Assembly (NCBI GenBank): GCA_021800255.1
Contig: JAJYZC010000006.1
Location: 43,624-107,623 of the forward strand
Length of the DNA stretch: 64,000 nt
Source: Acidobacteriota bacterium
Lineage (GTDB): Bacteria > Acidobacteriota > Terriglobia > Terriglobales > Acidobacteriaceae
Direction of reading: 5' to 3'
In this document: positions 29,928-43,794 of the stretch, in pieces
How positions within the stretch are numbered: position 1 is the stretch's first letter
Layout of the letters: every line of letters starts with the position of its first letter
Notes under the pieces: generated by a model
The model's input: the letters and a program-made list of their open reading frames with translations, nothing else
What the model was told of the DNA's origin: nothing
Database searches by the model: none
Translations under genes and position numbers: made by a program

Positions 29928-30345
29928 AAATGGGACCCCCCGGCAAAAATCGCAGTAAAATTCGTCCAACAGAGTAGCACCAGATGCTGCGGTTCCTGGC
30001 GCTCTGCGGGCTCACGAGCCTGGGTGTGGAGTGTAGGATCGCTGCACGAGTTGGTAGCTGAATATGAATAGTCTCACACACTGGCTGACGGTCCATGCAG
30101 GTGTTCTCGCCGTCCTGGTCACGGCGGGTGTGGCCATATTGGTCTTTTGCTGCGTGGAGTGCCTGGACTGCTCAAAAAGGAACGAGGATAATCTCTTCCA
30201 TCGCCACGAACTCTAATGTAAGCGCCGGCGCCATCACTGGAGCCGCGCTTTACAAAGAAGCCTGAGCGGCCCTCTGCAGGTCCGCCGCTTCCGCATCGGG
30301 AGTTTTCCAGCGGCCGCGCCAAGCGGCCGCGAGCCGGGAACCGGC

Positions 30346-30981
30346 TTAGAGCACGCGCAGAACCGCAAGCTCGCGCCTGAGCGCCGCAGCGCCCTGAAAG
30401 CGGATGGCCTTGATCCCCGCCGCCGCGGCCCCGGCAACATTTTCCTCACGGTCGTCGATAAACAGAATCCGCTCCGGCGGGCGGCCCAGAATGTCGATTG
30501 CACGCCGGTACATGGCCGGCTCCGGTTTGCGCAGGCCCACGTAGCAGGAGCTCAGGGCCACGTCGAAGATCGCGCGCAGGCCGAATTTGCAGAAGCGGTG
30601 CTCGTTGGTGGCCCGCGCCTCGTTGTTGAGCGCGCCCACAAGGTATCGGCCGGCCGCCGCGATCTCCTGCAAGATCTCCATCGCGCCACCAGGCAACAGC
30701 TTCGACTGCGCCAGCATGAAGGCGAAGAATTCCTCGCGGGAGAATGTGCGCGGCTGGTTGAAGACCACCGCGTCCAGATAGGCGTCCAGGGTGATCTGGT
30801 CCCGCTCCCAGGCGTCGAAGGCCGCCATGTGCCTGGCCGTGAGCGCCTCTGCGTCCAAGTTGAACTGGCGGACCGCAGCCGCGCGCTCAGCATGATCCCA
30901 GCCGTTGGTCAGCAGGACTCCGCCCACATCGAAGAGGATTACGTCAAAGGGAAACATTGGCTCGCCGGCAGAGGTCTTCAC
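30346..30981 (-). CDS. HAD-superfamily hydrolase (HAD-IA)
   Basis: VILFDVGGVLLTNGWDHAER...SSCYVGLRKPEPAMYRRAID...ILFIDDREENVAGAAAAG. Start GTG 30981 or ATG 30957. Confidence 0.86.
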   Translation of the reverse strand: MKTSAGEPMFPFDVILFDVGGVLLTNGWDHAERAAAVRQFNLDAEALTARHMAAFDAWERDQITLDAYLDAVVFNQPRTFSREEFFAFMLAQSKLLPGGAMEILQEIAAAGRYLVGALNNEARATNEHRFCKFGLRAIFDVALSSCYVGLRKPEPAMYRRAIDILGRPPERILFIDDREENVAGAAAAGIKAIRFQGAAALRRELAVLRVL

Positions 30982-31461
30982 TCAAGCCTGGTTTGCGGAG
31001 CCGCCGCGCTGGTACCGGGTTTCGATGGCCCGCACCTTGTTGAATCGCCGCAGGAACCGTTCCTCCTTGACCGCAAAGCTGGCATGGACGAAGGTATGGG
31101 CGAGCTCGAAGGCCAGCGCCGGCCCGATGATCCGCGCCCCCAGCACCAGCACGTTCATGTCGTCGTGCTCCACGCCCTGATGGGCCGAGTAGGTGTCGTG
31201 GCAGATGCCGGCGCGAATCCCCGGAATCTTGTTGGCGGCGATGCATACGCCCACGCCCGAGCCGCAGATCACAATTCCGCGCGGCGCTACGCCCGCCTTG
31301 ATGGCCTCGCCGGCCTTCTCGGCAAAGTCAGGGTAGTCATCCTGTGGATCGCAGGTGTAAGCGCCCAGGTCGATCACCTCGTGCCCGGCCTGGGCGAGGT
31401 TGGCGCGCACTTCTTCCTTCAGCTCCAATCCTGCGTGATCCGATGCAATGACAAGCTTCAC
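30982..31461 (-). CDS. rpiB: Ribose-5-phosphate isomerase B
   Basis: MKLVIASDHAGLELKEEV...GIVICGSGVGVCIAANKIPGIRAGICHDTYSAHQGVEHDDMNVLVLGARIIG. Confidence 0.93.
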   Translation of the reverse strand: MKLVIASDHAGLELKEEVRANLAQAGHEVIDLGAYTCDPQDDYPDFAEKAGEAIKAGVAPRGIVICGSGVGVCIAANKIPGIRAGICHDTYSAHQGVEHDDMNVLVLGARIIGPALAFELAHTFVHASFAVKEERFLRRFNKVRAIETRYQRGGSANQA

Positions 31462-31479
31462 GTTTCACTCCTCCGGAGT

Positions 31480-31499
31480 TAGGGACTAGGGGCTAGGGA
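31480..31499 (+). repeat. Heptameric GGGACTA-type array (short, inverted relative to 31591-31636)
   Basis: tagggactaggggctaggga. Confidence 0.8.
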
Positions 31500-31590
31500 T
31501 GGCTTGACCACGCAGATGTTTTTCTCCAACTTGCGGCGAGGCCAATGCGACAGTTGAAAAGACACACACTGGTTGTTCCCACGGCGTTTT

Positions 31591-31619
31591 CCTAATCCCT
31601 AGTCCCTAGCCCCTAGTCC

Positions 31620-31636
<17 letters not shown>
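31591..31636 (-). repeat. Heptameric TAGTCCC array overlapping the transketolase stop codon
   Basis: cctaatccctagtccctagcccctagtccctagtccctagtccctg. Confidence 0.9.
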
Positions 31637-33632
<1,996 letters not shown>

Positions 33633-33809
33633 AAAAGCCTAAGTGTGTCCTTTCTATAGACGTGCAATGAACGTTGAGCACCGCTTGAGCGGCTTGCGCG
33701 TTACCCTTCACATTGTAACGAAGCCAAGCGTCTAGCTCCCCTGTGCGCAGCATCCTTTCCATATCCGCGGCGCCCATGCCGGCAGCTCAGCAGCATCGCC
33801 TTGGTTGGT

Positions 33810-33829
33810 CCTTTCCGGTACCGGAAAGG
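33810..33829. other. 20-bp perfect palindrome
   Basis: CCTTTCCGGTACCGGAAAGG is identical to its reverse complement. Confidence 0.85.
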
Positions 33830-34008
33830 GCAGCCGCACAGCGCACTCTCTGCCTGGCTGCGATGCCGGGGGATCGTGCGCGTTCCGTTTACTTGCAAAT
33901 CCACCTTCGCCGGCCGGTCTTCCAGACAAACGGGCCAGAATCGCCCGCACGGCCGGCTGACCTTGGACGCGGTAAAGGAAGCACTTGCATTGAGAGAACC
34001 CCCCGAAA

Positions 34009-34044
34009 TGAACTGATGCCGCTGTTGAGAGCGGCATCAGTTCA
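34009..34044. other. Perfect 15-bp-stem hairpin with 6-nt loop
   Basis: tgaactgatgccgct-gttgag-agcggcatcagttca. Confidence 0.85.
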
Positions 34045-34389
34045 CATCGTTACCCGAATCGCTGTTCAGCCGATTGTATGGGGAAACCGCGTTAACTCTA
34101 ATCATCGAATATATGTCACTCTCTTCTATAAGAAGCCGGCAGATAGGTGCGCCCATCAGTTCAATTGGACGCGCCCGTGCTTTGTAAGGATGCCCGCGCG
34201 TCCGCGAATGTGTTCATCCTGCTTTCTCCCCGTTTTTCCGCACCCTCCCGCCTTTGTCCGCATCCATCTTGCAGGCGGCTCTTTTGCCGCACCGGCAGCG
34301 CGGCCAATCCGCCATCTTTACGCCTTGCCGTTGCCGCTATGCGCAGGGCCGGACCGTCAATTTACAATCCCAACGAAGGAGATTCCTCT

Positions 34390-35013
34390 ATGGCATACGA
34401 ATTACCACCGCTTCCCTACGACTACGCCGCGCTGGAGCCGTTCATTGACACCGAAACCATGCATCTGCACCACGATAAGCACCACCAGGCTTACATCAAC
34501 AATGTGAACGCCGCACTGGCCAACCACCCCGATCTGGCCGGCAAATCGGTCGACGACCTGCTGCGCGCCCTGGCCACGGTGCCTGAAGACATTCGCGCCA
34601 CGGTGCGCAACAATGGCGGCGGCCACTCCAACCACTCCATGTATTGGACCATCATGGGTTCGCCCAAGAGCGCAGGGGTCGGCGGAGCGCCCACCGGCGC
34701 CATCGCCGCCCAGATCGCCGCGGATTTTGGCGACTTTGAGGGCTTCAAGAAGACCTTCAACGACGCCGCAGCCAAGCAGTTCGGCTCCGGCTGGGGCTGG
34801 CTGGTCTTCCAGGGCGGCAAGCTCAAAGTAGTCACCACCGCCAACCAGGACTCCCCCCTATCGCAAGGGCTCTATCCGATCCTCGGCAACGACGTCTGGG
34901 AGCACGCCTACTACCTCAAGTACCAGAACCGCCGCCCAGAGTATCTGGCCGCGTGGTGGAACGTCGTCAACTGGGCCGAGGTCAACAAACGCTTCGCCAC
35001 AGCCAAAGGCTGA
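34390..35013 (+). CDS. Superoxide dismutase, Fe/Mn family
   Basis: [40 protein letters not shown] ... [33 protein letters not shown] aaggag before ATG 34390. Confidence 0.95.
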   Translation: MAYELPPLPYDYAALEPFIDTETMHLHHDKHHQAYINNVNAALANHPDLAGKSVDDLLRALATVPEDIRATVRNNGGGHSNHSMYWTIMGSPKSAGVGGAPTGAIAAQIAADFGDFEGFKKTFNDAAAKQFGSGWGWLVFQGGKLKVVTTANQDSPLSQGLYPILGNDVWEHAYYLKYQNRRPEYLAAWWNVVNWAEVNKRFATAKG

Positions 35014-35156
35014 TAACGGCGGTTGCCCGCGGCCGGTTGATCGCAGAAAGAGGGGCGAAAGGGATTTGAATCGTTCCGCCCCTCCGGGGTTGGTTTTCTT
35101 TTTTGTGGACGCTCTCCAGGAGTGCACCCGCTGCCGCAGACTTCTGCCGGGCTCTA

Positions 35157-35270
35157 GCATTTTCGGAAAAGGTGTAGACCGGAACCGTACCTGCTGAGTG
35201 GATTTTTCCCTCAAGAAAAATCCCCTTTCGCGGCTCTCCATCGTTCCCAGTATCCCCGAAAACGCCGTAA
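35157..35270 (+). repeat. Intergenic inverted-repeat element, copy D
   Basis: gcattttcggaaaaggtgtagaccggaaccgtacctgctgagtggatttttccctcaagaaaaatcc ... ccagtatccccgaaaacgccgtaa. Confidence 0.87.
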
Positions 35271-35454
35271 TCACCCCAAGCTATTCATAGAAGATGCGAT
35301 AGTGGAGATCTGAATGAATTCAGGTCTCCACCAAAGACAACAACTTCACTCTTAATAGGGTCTGAACTTCAAGCTTATGGGGTTCAACTTCAACCTTATG
35401 CGTAAACCGGCAGCGTAAACCGGCACAAGGAGCCACCTCACTTCTGGAACCGCA

Positions 35455-38901
<3,447 letters not shown>

Positions 38902-39096
38902 GGGATCCTCCGAGGGTCAAATTCGGTGAAATATCCCCTTTCCCAGCCCTCGCCGGCCTGGGTGCAGGGCACGAACCAACCTCTCAAACAAACGGGAAAC
39001 GGGGATAAGAAAATGCCGCGAGCGTGTTCTCTCAGCGGCCCCCTGAGGATGCTTACGCCAGGGTTCCTTTACAGTCCGTTTACAGCCGCAGATGAA

Positions 39097-39125
39097 AAAA
39101 TACCGCCGTCCGTGGTGCCTGTCAA
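39097..39125 (-). promoter_or_regulatory. Sigma70-type promoter for nrdJ
   Basis: Minus strand TTGACA - 17 bp (ggcaccacggacggcgg) - TATTTT. Confidence 0.6.
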
Positions 39126-39132
39126 CTGGAAA

Positions 39133-39148
39133 CCACAATATCTTGTGT
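39133..39148 (-). promoter_or_regulatory. NrdR-box-like site upstream of the nrdJ promoter
   Basis: ccacaatatcttgtgt on +, acacaagatattgtgg on -. Fits the published NrdR-box pattern aCACwAtATaTwGtgt at all but about two positions. Confidence 0.6.
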
Positions 39149-39506
39149 TTATTTGCCGTTTCGGGCATCCGGTTCCTAAACCCGGCTCTTTGCCTGTGGA
39201 AAGCTCCAAACAGCCTTGAGGAGTGCGGAGTTGGCGGCTTGATCTTGCCCAAAGGCCATGCAGATTGGGGCTCTTCCGCCCATGCCCTCCGGTTTTACGC
39301 TCATTCTCGCCCTAATCTGTGAGCGTAGACCCGTCCGCTGCGGCAAACAAGACGCAGAAACGGTGCAGTTTACCGGCAGGATGGTGCAAGTTGTGGAGAT
39401 TCGGGATCCAATTTGGGCCGCAGTGACGCCGCCCGCATGACCCAACACGGTCCATAAGAGAATCCCTGGCGCACTGCGCAAGCGCGTCTGCGGTACACTT
39501 GGAGCG

Positions 39507-40016
39507 ATGCGGGTCTTCGGAGTCGATTGCGGTACCGGGATCACCGGGTTCGGCGTCGTGGAATCTGACAGCAGCGCGCGGGAGCCTCGTCTGGTGGCGC
39601 GGGCGATGGGCGCCATCCGGCTGATGAAAACGCAGGCCCTCCCCGAGCGCCTGAACCAAGTCTTTCTTGGGCTCACGGCGGAGTTGGAGCGATGGCAGCC
39701 CGATGTGGTGGCTGTCGAAGAGGTTTTCTACTCGGTGAACGCCAAGTCCGCGCTCAAGCTGGGGCAGGTGCGCGGTGTGGCGCTGCTGGCGGCGGCCCGC
39801 CAGGCAATTCCAGTAGCGGAGTATGCTCCGCTCAAGGTCAAATCCAGCGTCGTAGGCTATGGGCTCGCGGAAAAGCGTCAGGTGCAGTTCATGGTAGCCC
39901 GGTTGCTGAACCTGGATGCGCCTCCCGAGCCGGCAGACGTCGCTGACGCCCTGGCCATCGCCATCTGTCACATTCATTCGGTCCAGACTCTGGCTTTGCA
40001 GGGGGCGGTGCAATGA
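39507..40016 (+). CDS. ruvC: Crossover junction endodeoxyribonuclease RuvC
   Basis: MRVFGVDCGTGITGFGVVE...VAVEEVFYSVNAKSALKLGQVRGVALLAA...EYAPLKVKSSVVGYGLAEKRQVQFMV...DVADALAIAICH. Confidence 0.95.
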   Translation: MRVFGVDCGTGITGFGVVESDSSAREPRLVARAMGAIRLMKTQALPERLNQVFLGLTAELERWQPDVVAVEEVFYSVNAKSALKLGQVRGVALLAAARQAIPVAEYAPLKVKSSVVGYGLAEKRQVQFMVARLLNLDAPPEPADVADALAIAICHIHSVQTLALQGAVQ

Positions 40017-40666
40017 GGCCGGCCTGGCTGGCTTTGGCTACCCTGCTGGCCGCGGGCGCGCACGCCTTCGCGCAGACTCCGGTCGTGCGCTTGGATTTTA
40101 CCGATCAGCAAGCCAATCCTTGGCGCTGGACGCTCACCCTCCACCCCGACGGCAGCGGCCACTTTACGTCGCAAAGGAATACGGCTCCCATCAGCCCGGG
40201 GCAGGAGCTGGAGGCGCCGGACATCAACCGCGACATCCAGGTAACCCCGCAGTTTGCCCAGCGCGTCTTCCTGACCGCGCAGCGTGAACACTGGTTCAAC
40301 GAGCCCTGCGCAAGCCATCTCAAGGTCGCCTTCCAGGGCTGGAAGAAGCTCAGCTATCAAGGGCCGCAGGGCGCCGGCTCCTGCACCTTCAACTACTCGA
40401 AGATCAAGGACGTTCAGGCGCTCAGCGATTCGCTGCTCGCGGTCGAGCAGACCATCCTCGAAGGAGCGCGTCTGGAGATGTTTTTAGAACACGATCCGCT
40501 GGGCCTGAACAAGGAGATGCAGTTCTTGACCCAGGCTGCCCAGAACGGTGAGGCGCAACAAATCTGTACCATCCGGGGTATCCTTCAGCGGCTGGCCCAG
40601 GACGATCAAGTGATGGATCTGGTCCGGAAGCAGGCCCGAAAACTTTTGGCGCGCCAGGGTACTTAA
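40013..40666 (+). CDS. Uncharacterised secreted protein
   Basis: Signal peptide MRPAWLALATLLAAGAHAFAQ. ATGA overlap with ruvC stop (40013-40016). Confidence 0.65.
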   Translation: MRPAWLALATLLAAGAHAFAQTPVVRLDFTDQQANPWRWTLTLHPDGSGHFTSQRNTAPISPGQELEAPDINRDIQVTPQFAQRVFLTAQREHWFNEPCASHLKVAFQGWKKLSYQGPQGAGSCTFNYSKIKDVQALSDSLLAVEQTILEGARLEMFLEHDPLGLNKEMQFLTQAAQNGEAQQICTIRGILQRLAQDDQVMDLVRKQARKLLARQGT

Positions 40667-40783
40667 ATTAGCGTCTAAGGGCGATAAAACGCGACTTTCT
40701 TCAACCTGCCGGTGTTCAATCAGGGCGGCAGGGGAAAGACTGGACTGCGGTCGCGGATGAAACGGCCGGAAAGGTGGGGTGCC

Positions 40784-42457
40784 ATGAAGCAGAGGGGAAA
40801 TCGCAAAGAGTTCGCCGGGCGCCTTTCAGGAGTTAGGTTTCTGGAGATAGCGGCGCTCGCCGTAGGAATGCTTTGGTTGCCGCCGGCTCTGGCGGCGCAG
40901 GAAGCGAGTGCGGCGCAAGGTACGGGGCAACCAGCGCGCGCGGTGCGGTTGAGCTATGTCTATGGAAATGTTGTTCTTTCTCAGAACGGCCAGGTGCTCG
41001 CCGATCCCGCCGTGGCCAACACGCCGCTCCTCGAGGGGATGACCCTCGCCACCGGCGGCACGGGCCGGGCATCGGTTCAGTTTGAAGACGGCAGCGTGGC
41101 TCGCCTGGCGCCCGACAGCGAGCTCACGCTCAACGTCCTGCGCGGCGAGGGCCCCTCCGGCGATGCGGAATTGGCGCTCAACTACGGACTGGCCTACTTT
41201 GAGTTACAGGACAACCCCCACATCGGCCAAATCTCCGTCCACTTCGGAGATAGCGTAGTTACTGCAAGCGGCTTCACCGTCTTGCGCATTACCATGGACA
41301 AACCCCCGGGCTCGCTGGCCGTCTTTTCCGGCAATGCCCACCTCAATCGCGCTGACGGCGCCACGTCCGTGGACCTGCACAGCGGCCAAAACATCGCCTT
41401 AACCGCCGGCAATCCCAGCGATTACCAACTCTCCGATTCCATCCCTCCCAACTCCTGGGATGCCTGGAACTCCGACCGCGACCAGGCGCAGGAAGCCGCA
41501 GCCGCCAATCAAAACCAGCCCCCCCAGAACCTCGGCGAAGGCAACAACAATCCCGACATGAACAGCAACCCGGCCTGGGACGACCTGGATAATTACGGAT
41601 CCTGGTATGACGTTCCCGGCCAAGGATATGTCTGGTCTCCGTATGCCGCCGAAAACCCTGGGTTCGATCCCTACGCCGACGGCAATTGGACCTGGATGCC
41701 CGGCTTCGGCTATATCTGGGCCTCGGGCTATCCCTGGGGTTACATACCCTTCTCGTGCGGAACCTGGAATTTCTATAGCGGCTTCGGTTGGGGGTGGGCG
41801 CCGGGAATGGGCGGCAGCGAGCCCTGGTGGACGACCGGCTTTTATGGCGGTCCCAACATCGGATTCGCTCCCCCAGGCTACTTCCCCATCCGCCGGCCGC
41901 CGCCGCGCCGGCATCAGCCCATCGGCCGCATACCCCATCCCGTCATCGGCGTCCACCGCACTCCCAACGTCCTGAATGCCGGGCTGCCCTCGCGCAGAAC
42001 GAGTGCTCCCGTCAACATCAATGGGGATATGGTCCGGGCGCTGCGCCCGCTGCCGTCGTCGCGGCCGGGCTATGCAAATGCCTTCTTGGGCGCCGGCAGC
42101 CGGACAGCGCCGGTTTACACCCGCCCTACGGTCAACAGATCAACCGCTATGCGCGGCAATGCCTTTGCCGGCAACCGTCCTGGCTACATGCCGGTGTTCA
42201 GCAACATGCCGAGGCCGGTTTACGTGTCGCCGCGCGCTGGTTCTTCGCTCCGCGGCTCCGCGTTTTCAAATCGCGGCTTTTTCGCGCCCAGCCAGCGCCG
42301 GTTCGGAAGCAGTTCCCTAGCCCGTCCAGCCAGTTCACCACGCGTTGGCGGCTTTCATGGCGGGGGCGGATTCCACCCTAGCGGCGGAGGCTTCCACGGC
42401 GGCGGTTCGCATGGCGGCGGCGGCAGCTTCCACGGCGGAGGCGGAGGACAGCGCTGA
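40784..42457 (+). CDS. FecR-domain protein with Trp/Tyr/Pro/Gly-rich middle and Gly/His-rich tail
   Basis: FEDGSVARLAPDSELTLNVL, LAVFSGNAHLNRADGATSVDLHSGQNIAL, then DNYGSWYDVPGQGYVWSPYAA and a GGFHGGGGFHPSGGGFHGGGSHGGGG C-terminus. Track ORF begins 40712. Confidence 0.78.
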   Translation: MKQRGNRKEFAGRLSGVRFLEIAALAVGMLWLPPALAAQEASAAQGTGQPARAVRLSYVYGNVVLSQNGQVLADPAVANTPLLEGMTLATGGTGRASVQFEDGSVARLAPDSELTLNVLRGEGPSGDAELALNYGLAYFELQDNPHIGQISVHFGDSVVTASGFTVLRITMDKPPGSLAVFSGNAHLNRADGATSVDLHSGQNIALTAGNPSDYQLSDSIPPNSWDAWNSDRDQAQEAAAANQNQPPQNLGEGNNNPDMNSNPAWDDLDNYGSWYDVPGQGYVWSPYAAENPGFDPYADGNWTWMPGFGYIWASGYPWGYIPFSCGTWNFYSGFGWGWAPGMGGSEPWWTTGFYGGPNIGFAPPGYFPIRRPPPRRHQPIGRIPHPVIGVHRTPNVLNAGLPSRRTSAPVNINGDMVRALRPLPSSRPGYANAFLGAGSRTAPVYTRPTVNRSTAMRGNAFAGNRPGYMPVFSNMPRPVYVSPRAGSSLRGSAFSNRGFFAPSQRRFGSSSLARPASSPRVGGFHGGGGFHPSGGGFHGGGSHGGGGSFHGGGGGQR

Positions 42458-42660
42458 GGCAAAGCCAGCGCAGGTGTATCCCGCATGGAAGCCCGTTGGC
42501 GCCGCTGATTCAGATAGCCCCCACGGATGAGTCTTCGTCCGTGAGAGCAAGAAAACTCTACTGGGAATGAACAACGCAGCTCTTAGCTCTGTAACTGGAG
42601 AAAGGATCTCCGTTTTCTATATCGCGTCTGGGCCAACGAGGCGATTACAGCGGTTCCAGA

Positions 42661-42730
42661 ATTGCTATACCCGGAAAGAACACTGCCGAGGGGCATTTCC
42701 CTTAAGAAAATGCCCCTTCGCACAAACCTC
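42661..42730 (+). repeat. Degenerate copy E of the intergenic repeat
   Basis: cccggaaagaacactgccgaggggcatttcccttaagaaaatgccccttcgcacaaacctc tracks the central part of copy D (ccggaaccgtacctgctgagtggatttttccctcaagaaaaatcccctttcgcggctctcc). Confidence 0.5.
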
Positions 42731-42758
42731 AAAATGACACGTAGATTCTGAGACCGCT

Positions 42759-43448
42759 CTAGGCGCCGCTGGCGGTTCCCACACTACCCGTCTCCGCACT
42801 GTTGTGGTGATGGCTGGCGCTACGCGCCGCAATCGCTAACGAAATCTGCTCGCCCGCGGGCAAGTTCACATCATCTTTCTTTTTGGTTACAAAGACGGCT
42901 GAATTTTTGCTGGCGATGGAGCTGTGCATGTTGACTCCCGATTCGGCGCTTATTTGATCGATTCGGAGGGTTTTGTCAGTCCAGTAGGTTGCGGCAGGAT
43001 AGCTCATCCACGAGGAATAAGGATTTGACGGCTGGGCGACTTCGACGATCGTCGCCTTAATAGGCACCACCTTGCCATTCTTCAACTTAGCCTGAGTAAA
43101 GCGCAGCGCCAAGGTCGAGGTGCCATCCGCTTGCATCTTGTCGGTGGCGACGGTGCCTATAAGTGCAGTGCCGTACGGCAGCTTGAGGCCGTTCTTCAAA
43201 TGCACGGTGGCGGCAAGAGTAGCCTGAAACTTATCGCCAACATTTAGTTTGCGGGCGTTAATCCTGTCTTTGAGAACAGCTTGCGCCACAACCATCCGCC
43301 TGGCTTCGCGTTGCGCAAGAACCGTGGTGGCGGAATTTGCCGAGACTTGCGCCTTGGTAGTCATGGTGCGAGCTTGAGAAGACGCCGGGCAAAACAACAT
43401 GAACGCGACGATAGCGATCAACGAGGAAAATAAGACTTCACGCTTCAT
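42759..43448 (-). CDS. Uncharacterised secreted protein
   Basis: Signal peptide (LFSSLIAIVAFMLFCPASSQA), then a 229-aa uninterrupted ORF in a region without competing genes. Confidence 0.6.
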   Translation of the reverse strand: MKREVLFSSLIAIVAFMLFCPASSQARTMTTKAQVSANSATTVLAQREARRMVVAQAVLKDRINARKLNVGDKFQATLAATVHLKNGLKLPYGTALIGTVATDKMQADGTSTLALRFTQAKLKNGKVVPIKATIVEVAQPSNPYSSWMSYPAATYWTDKTLRIDQISAESGVNMHSSIASKNSAVFVTKKKDDVNLPAGEQISLAIAARSASHHHNSAETGSVGTASGA

Positions 43449-43794
43449 ACATAAACTCCTTAAGATAAAGTTACTTACACCTCTATAACAAAGGTCCTTC
43501 AGCGGCCCATGTCATTTAGTTAGACGCAGCGATAGGGCATTCGGTTATCGTCATGAGCGCAGCGAGACTCATTACATTCCCGCAATGCGCAGTAAGTATA
43601 TGTTATGGAGAGGAGTAGCGTAGAAGCAGAAATCATCCGGATAAGCCTGTGCCTGGGCGCGACAGGCCGTCCATCGATTCCATCGCTGATTGCAATCAGC
43701 CGCCGTCCGAAAGCAATCGCGCGCAGCGTAAGAAGCGAATGAGAAAGCGTTCCTTCCACTTCTCCGGCTGCGCGCTACTGAACTGAAGCAGCAG

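Noticed and set aside
34147-34389. 81-aa N-terminal extension of the superoxide dismutase ORF
   Set aside because: The frame is open upstream, but a good RBS (aaggag) precedes the ATG at 34390, which begins the standard SOD N-terminus.
38902-39090. Cobalamin riboswitch upstream of nrdJ
   Set aside because: I looked for a B12-box-like AGYCAGGAGACCNGCC on the minus strand and found none; reported only as an unexplained leader.
42690-42716. Rho-independent terminator (GGGGCATTT..AAATGCCCC) between convergent genes
   Set aside because: Stem is good but there is no T-tract on either strand; better explained as a relic of the repeat family.
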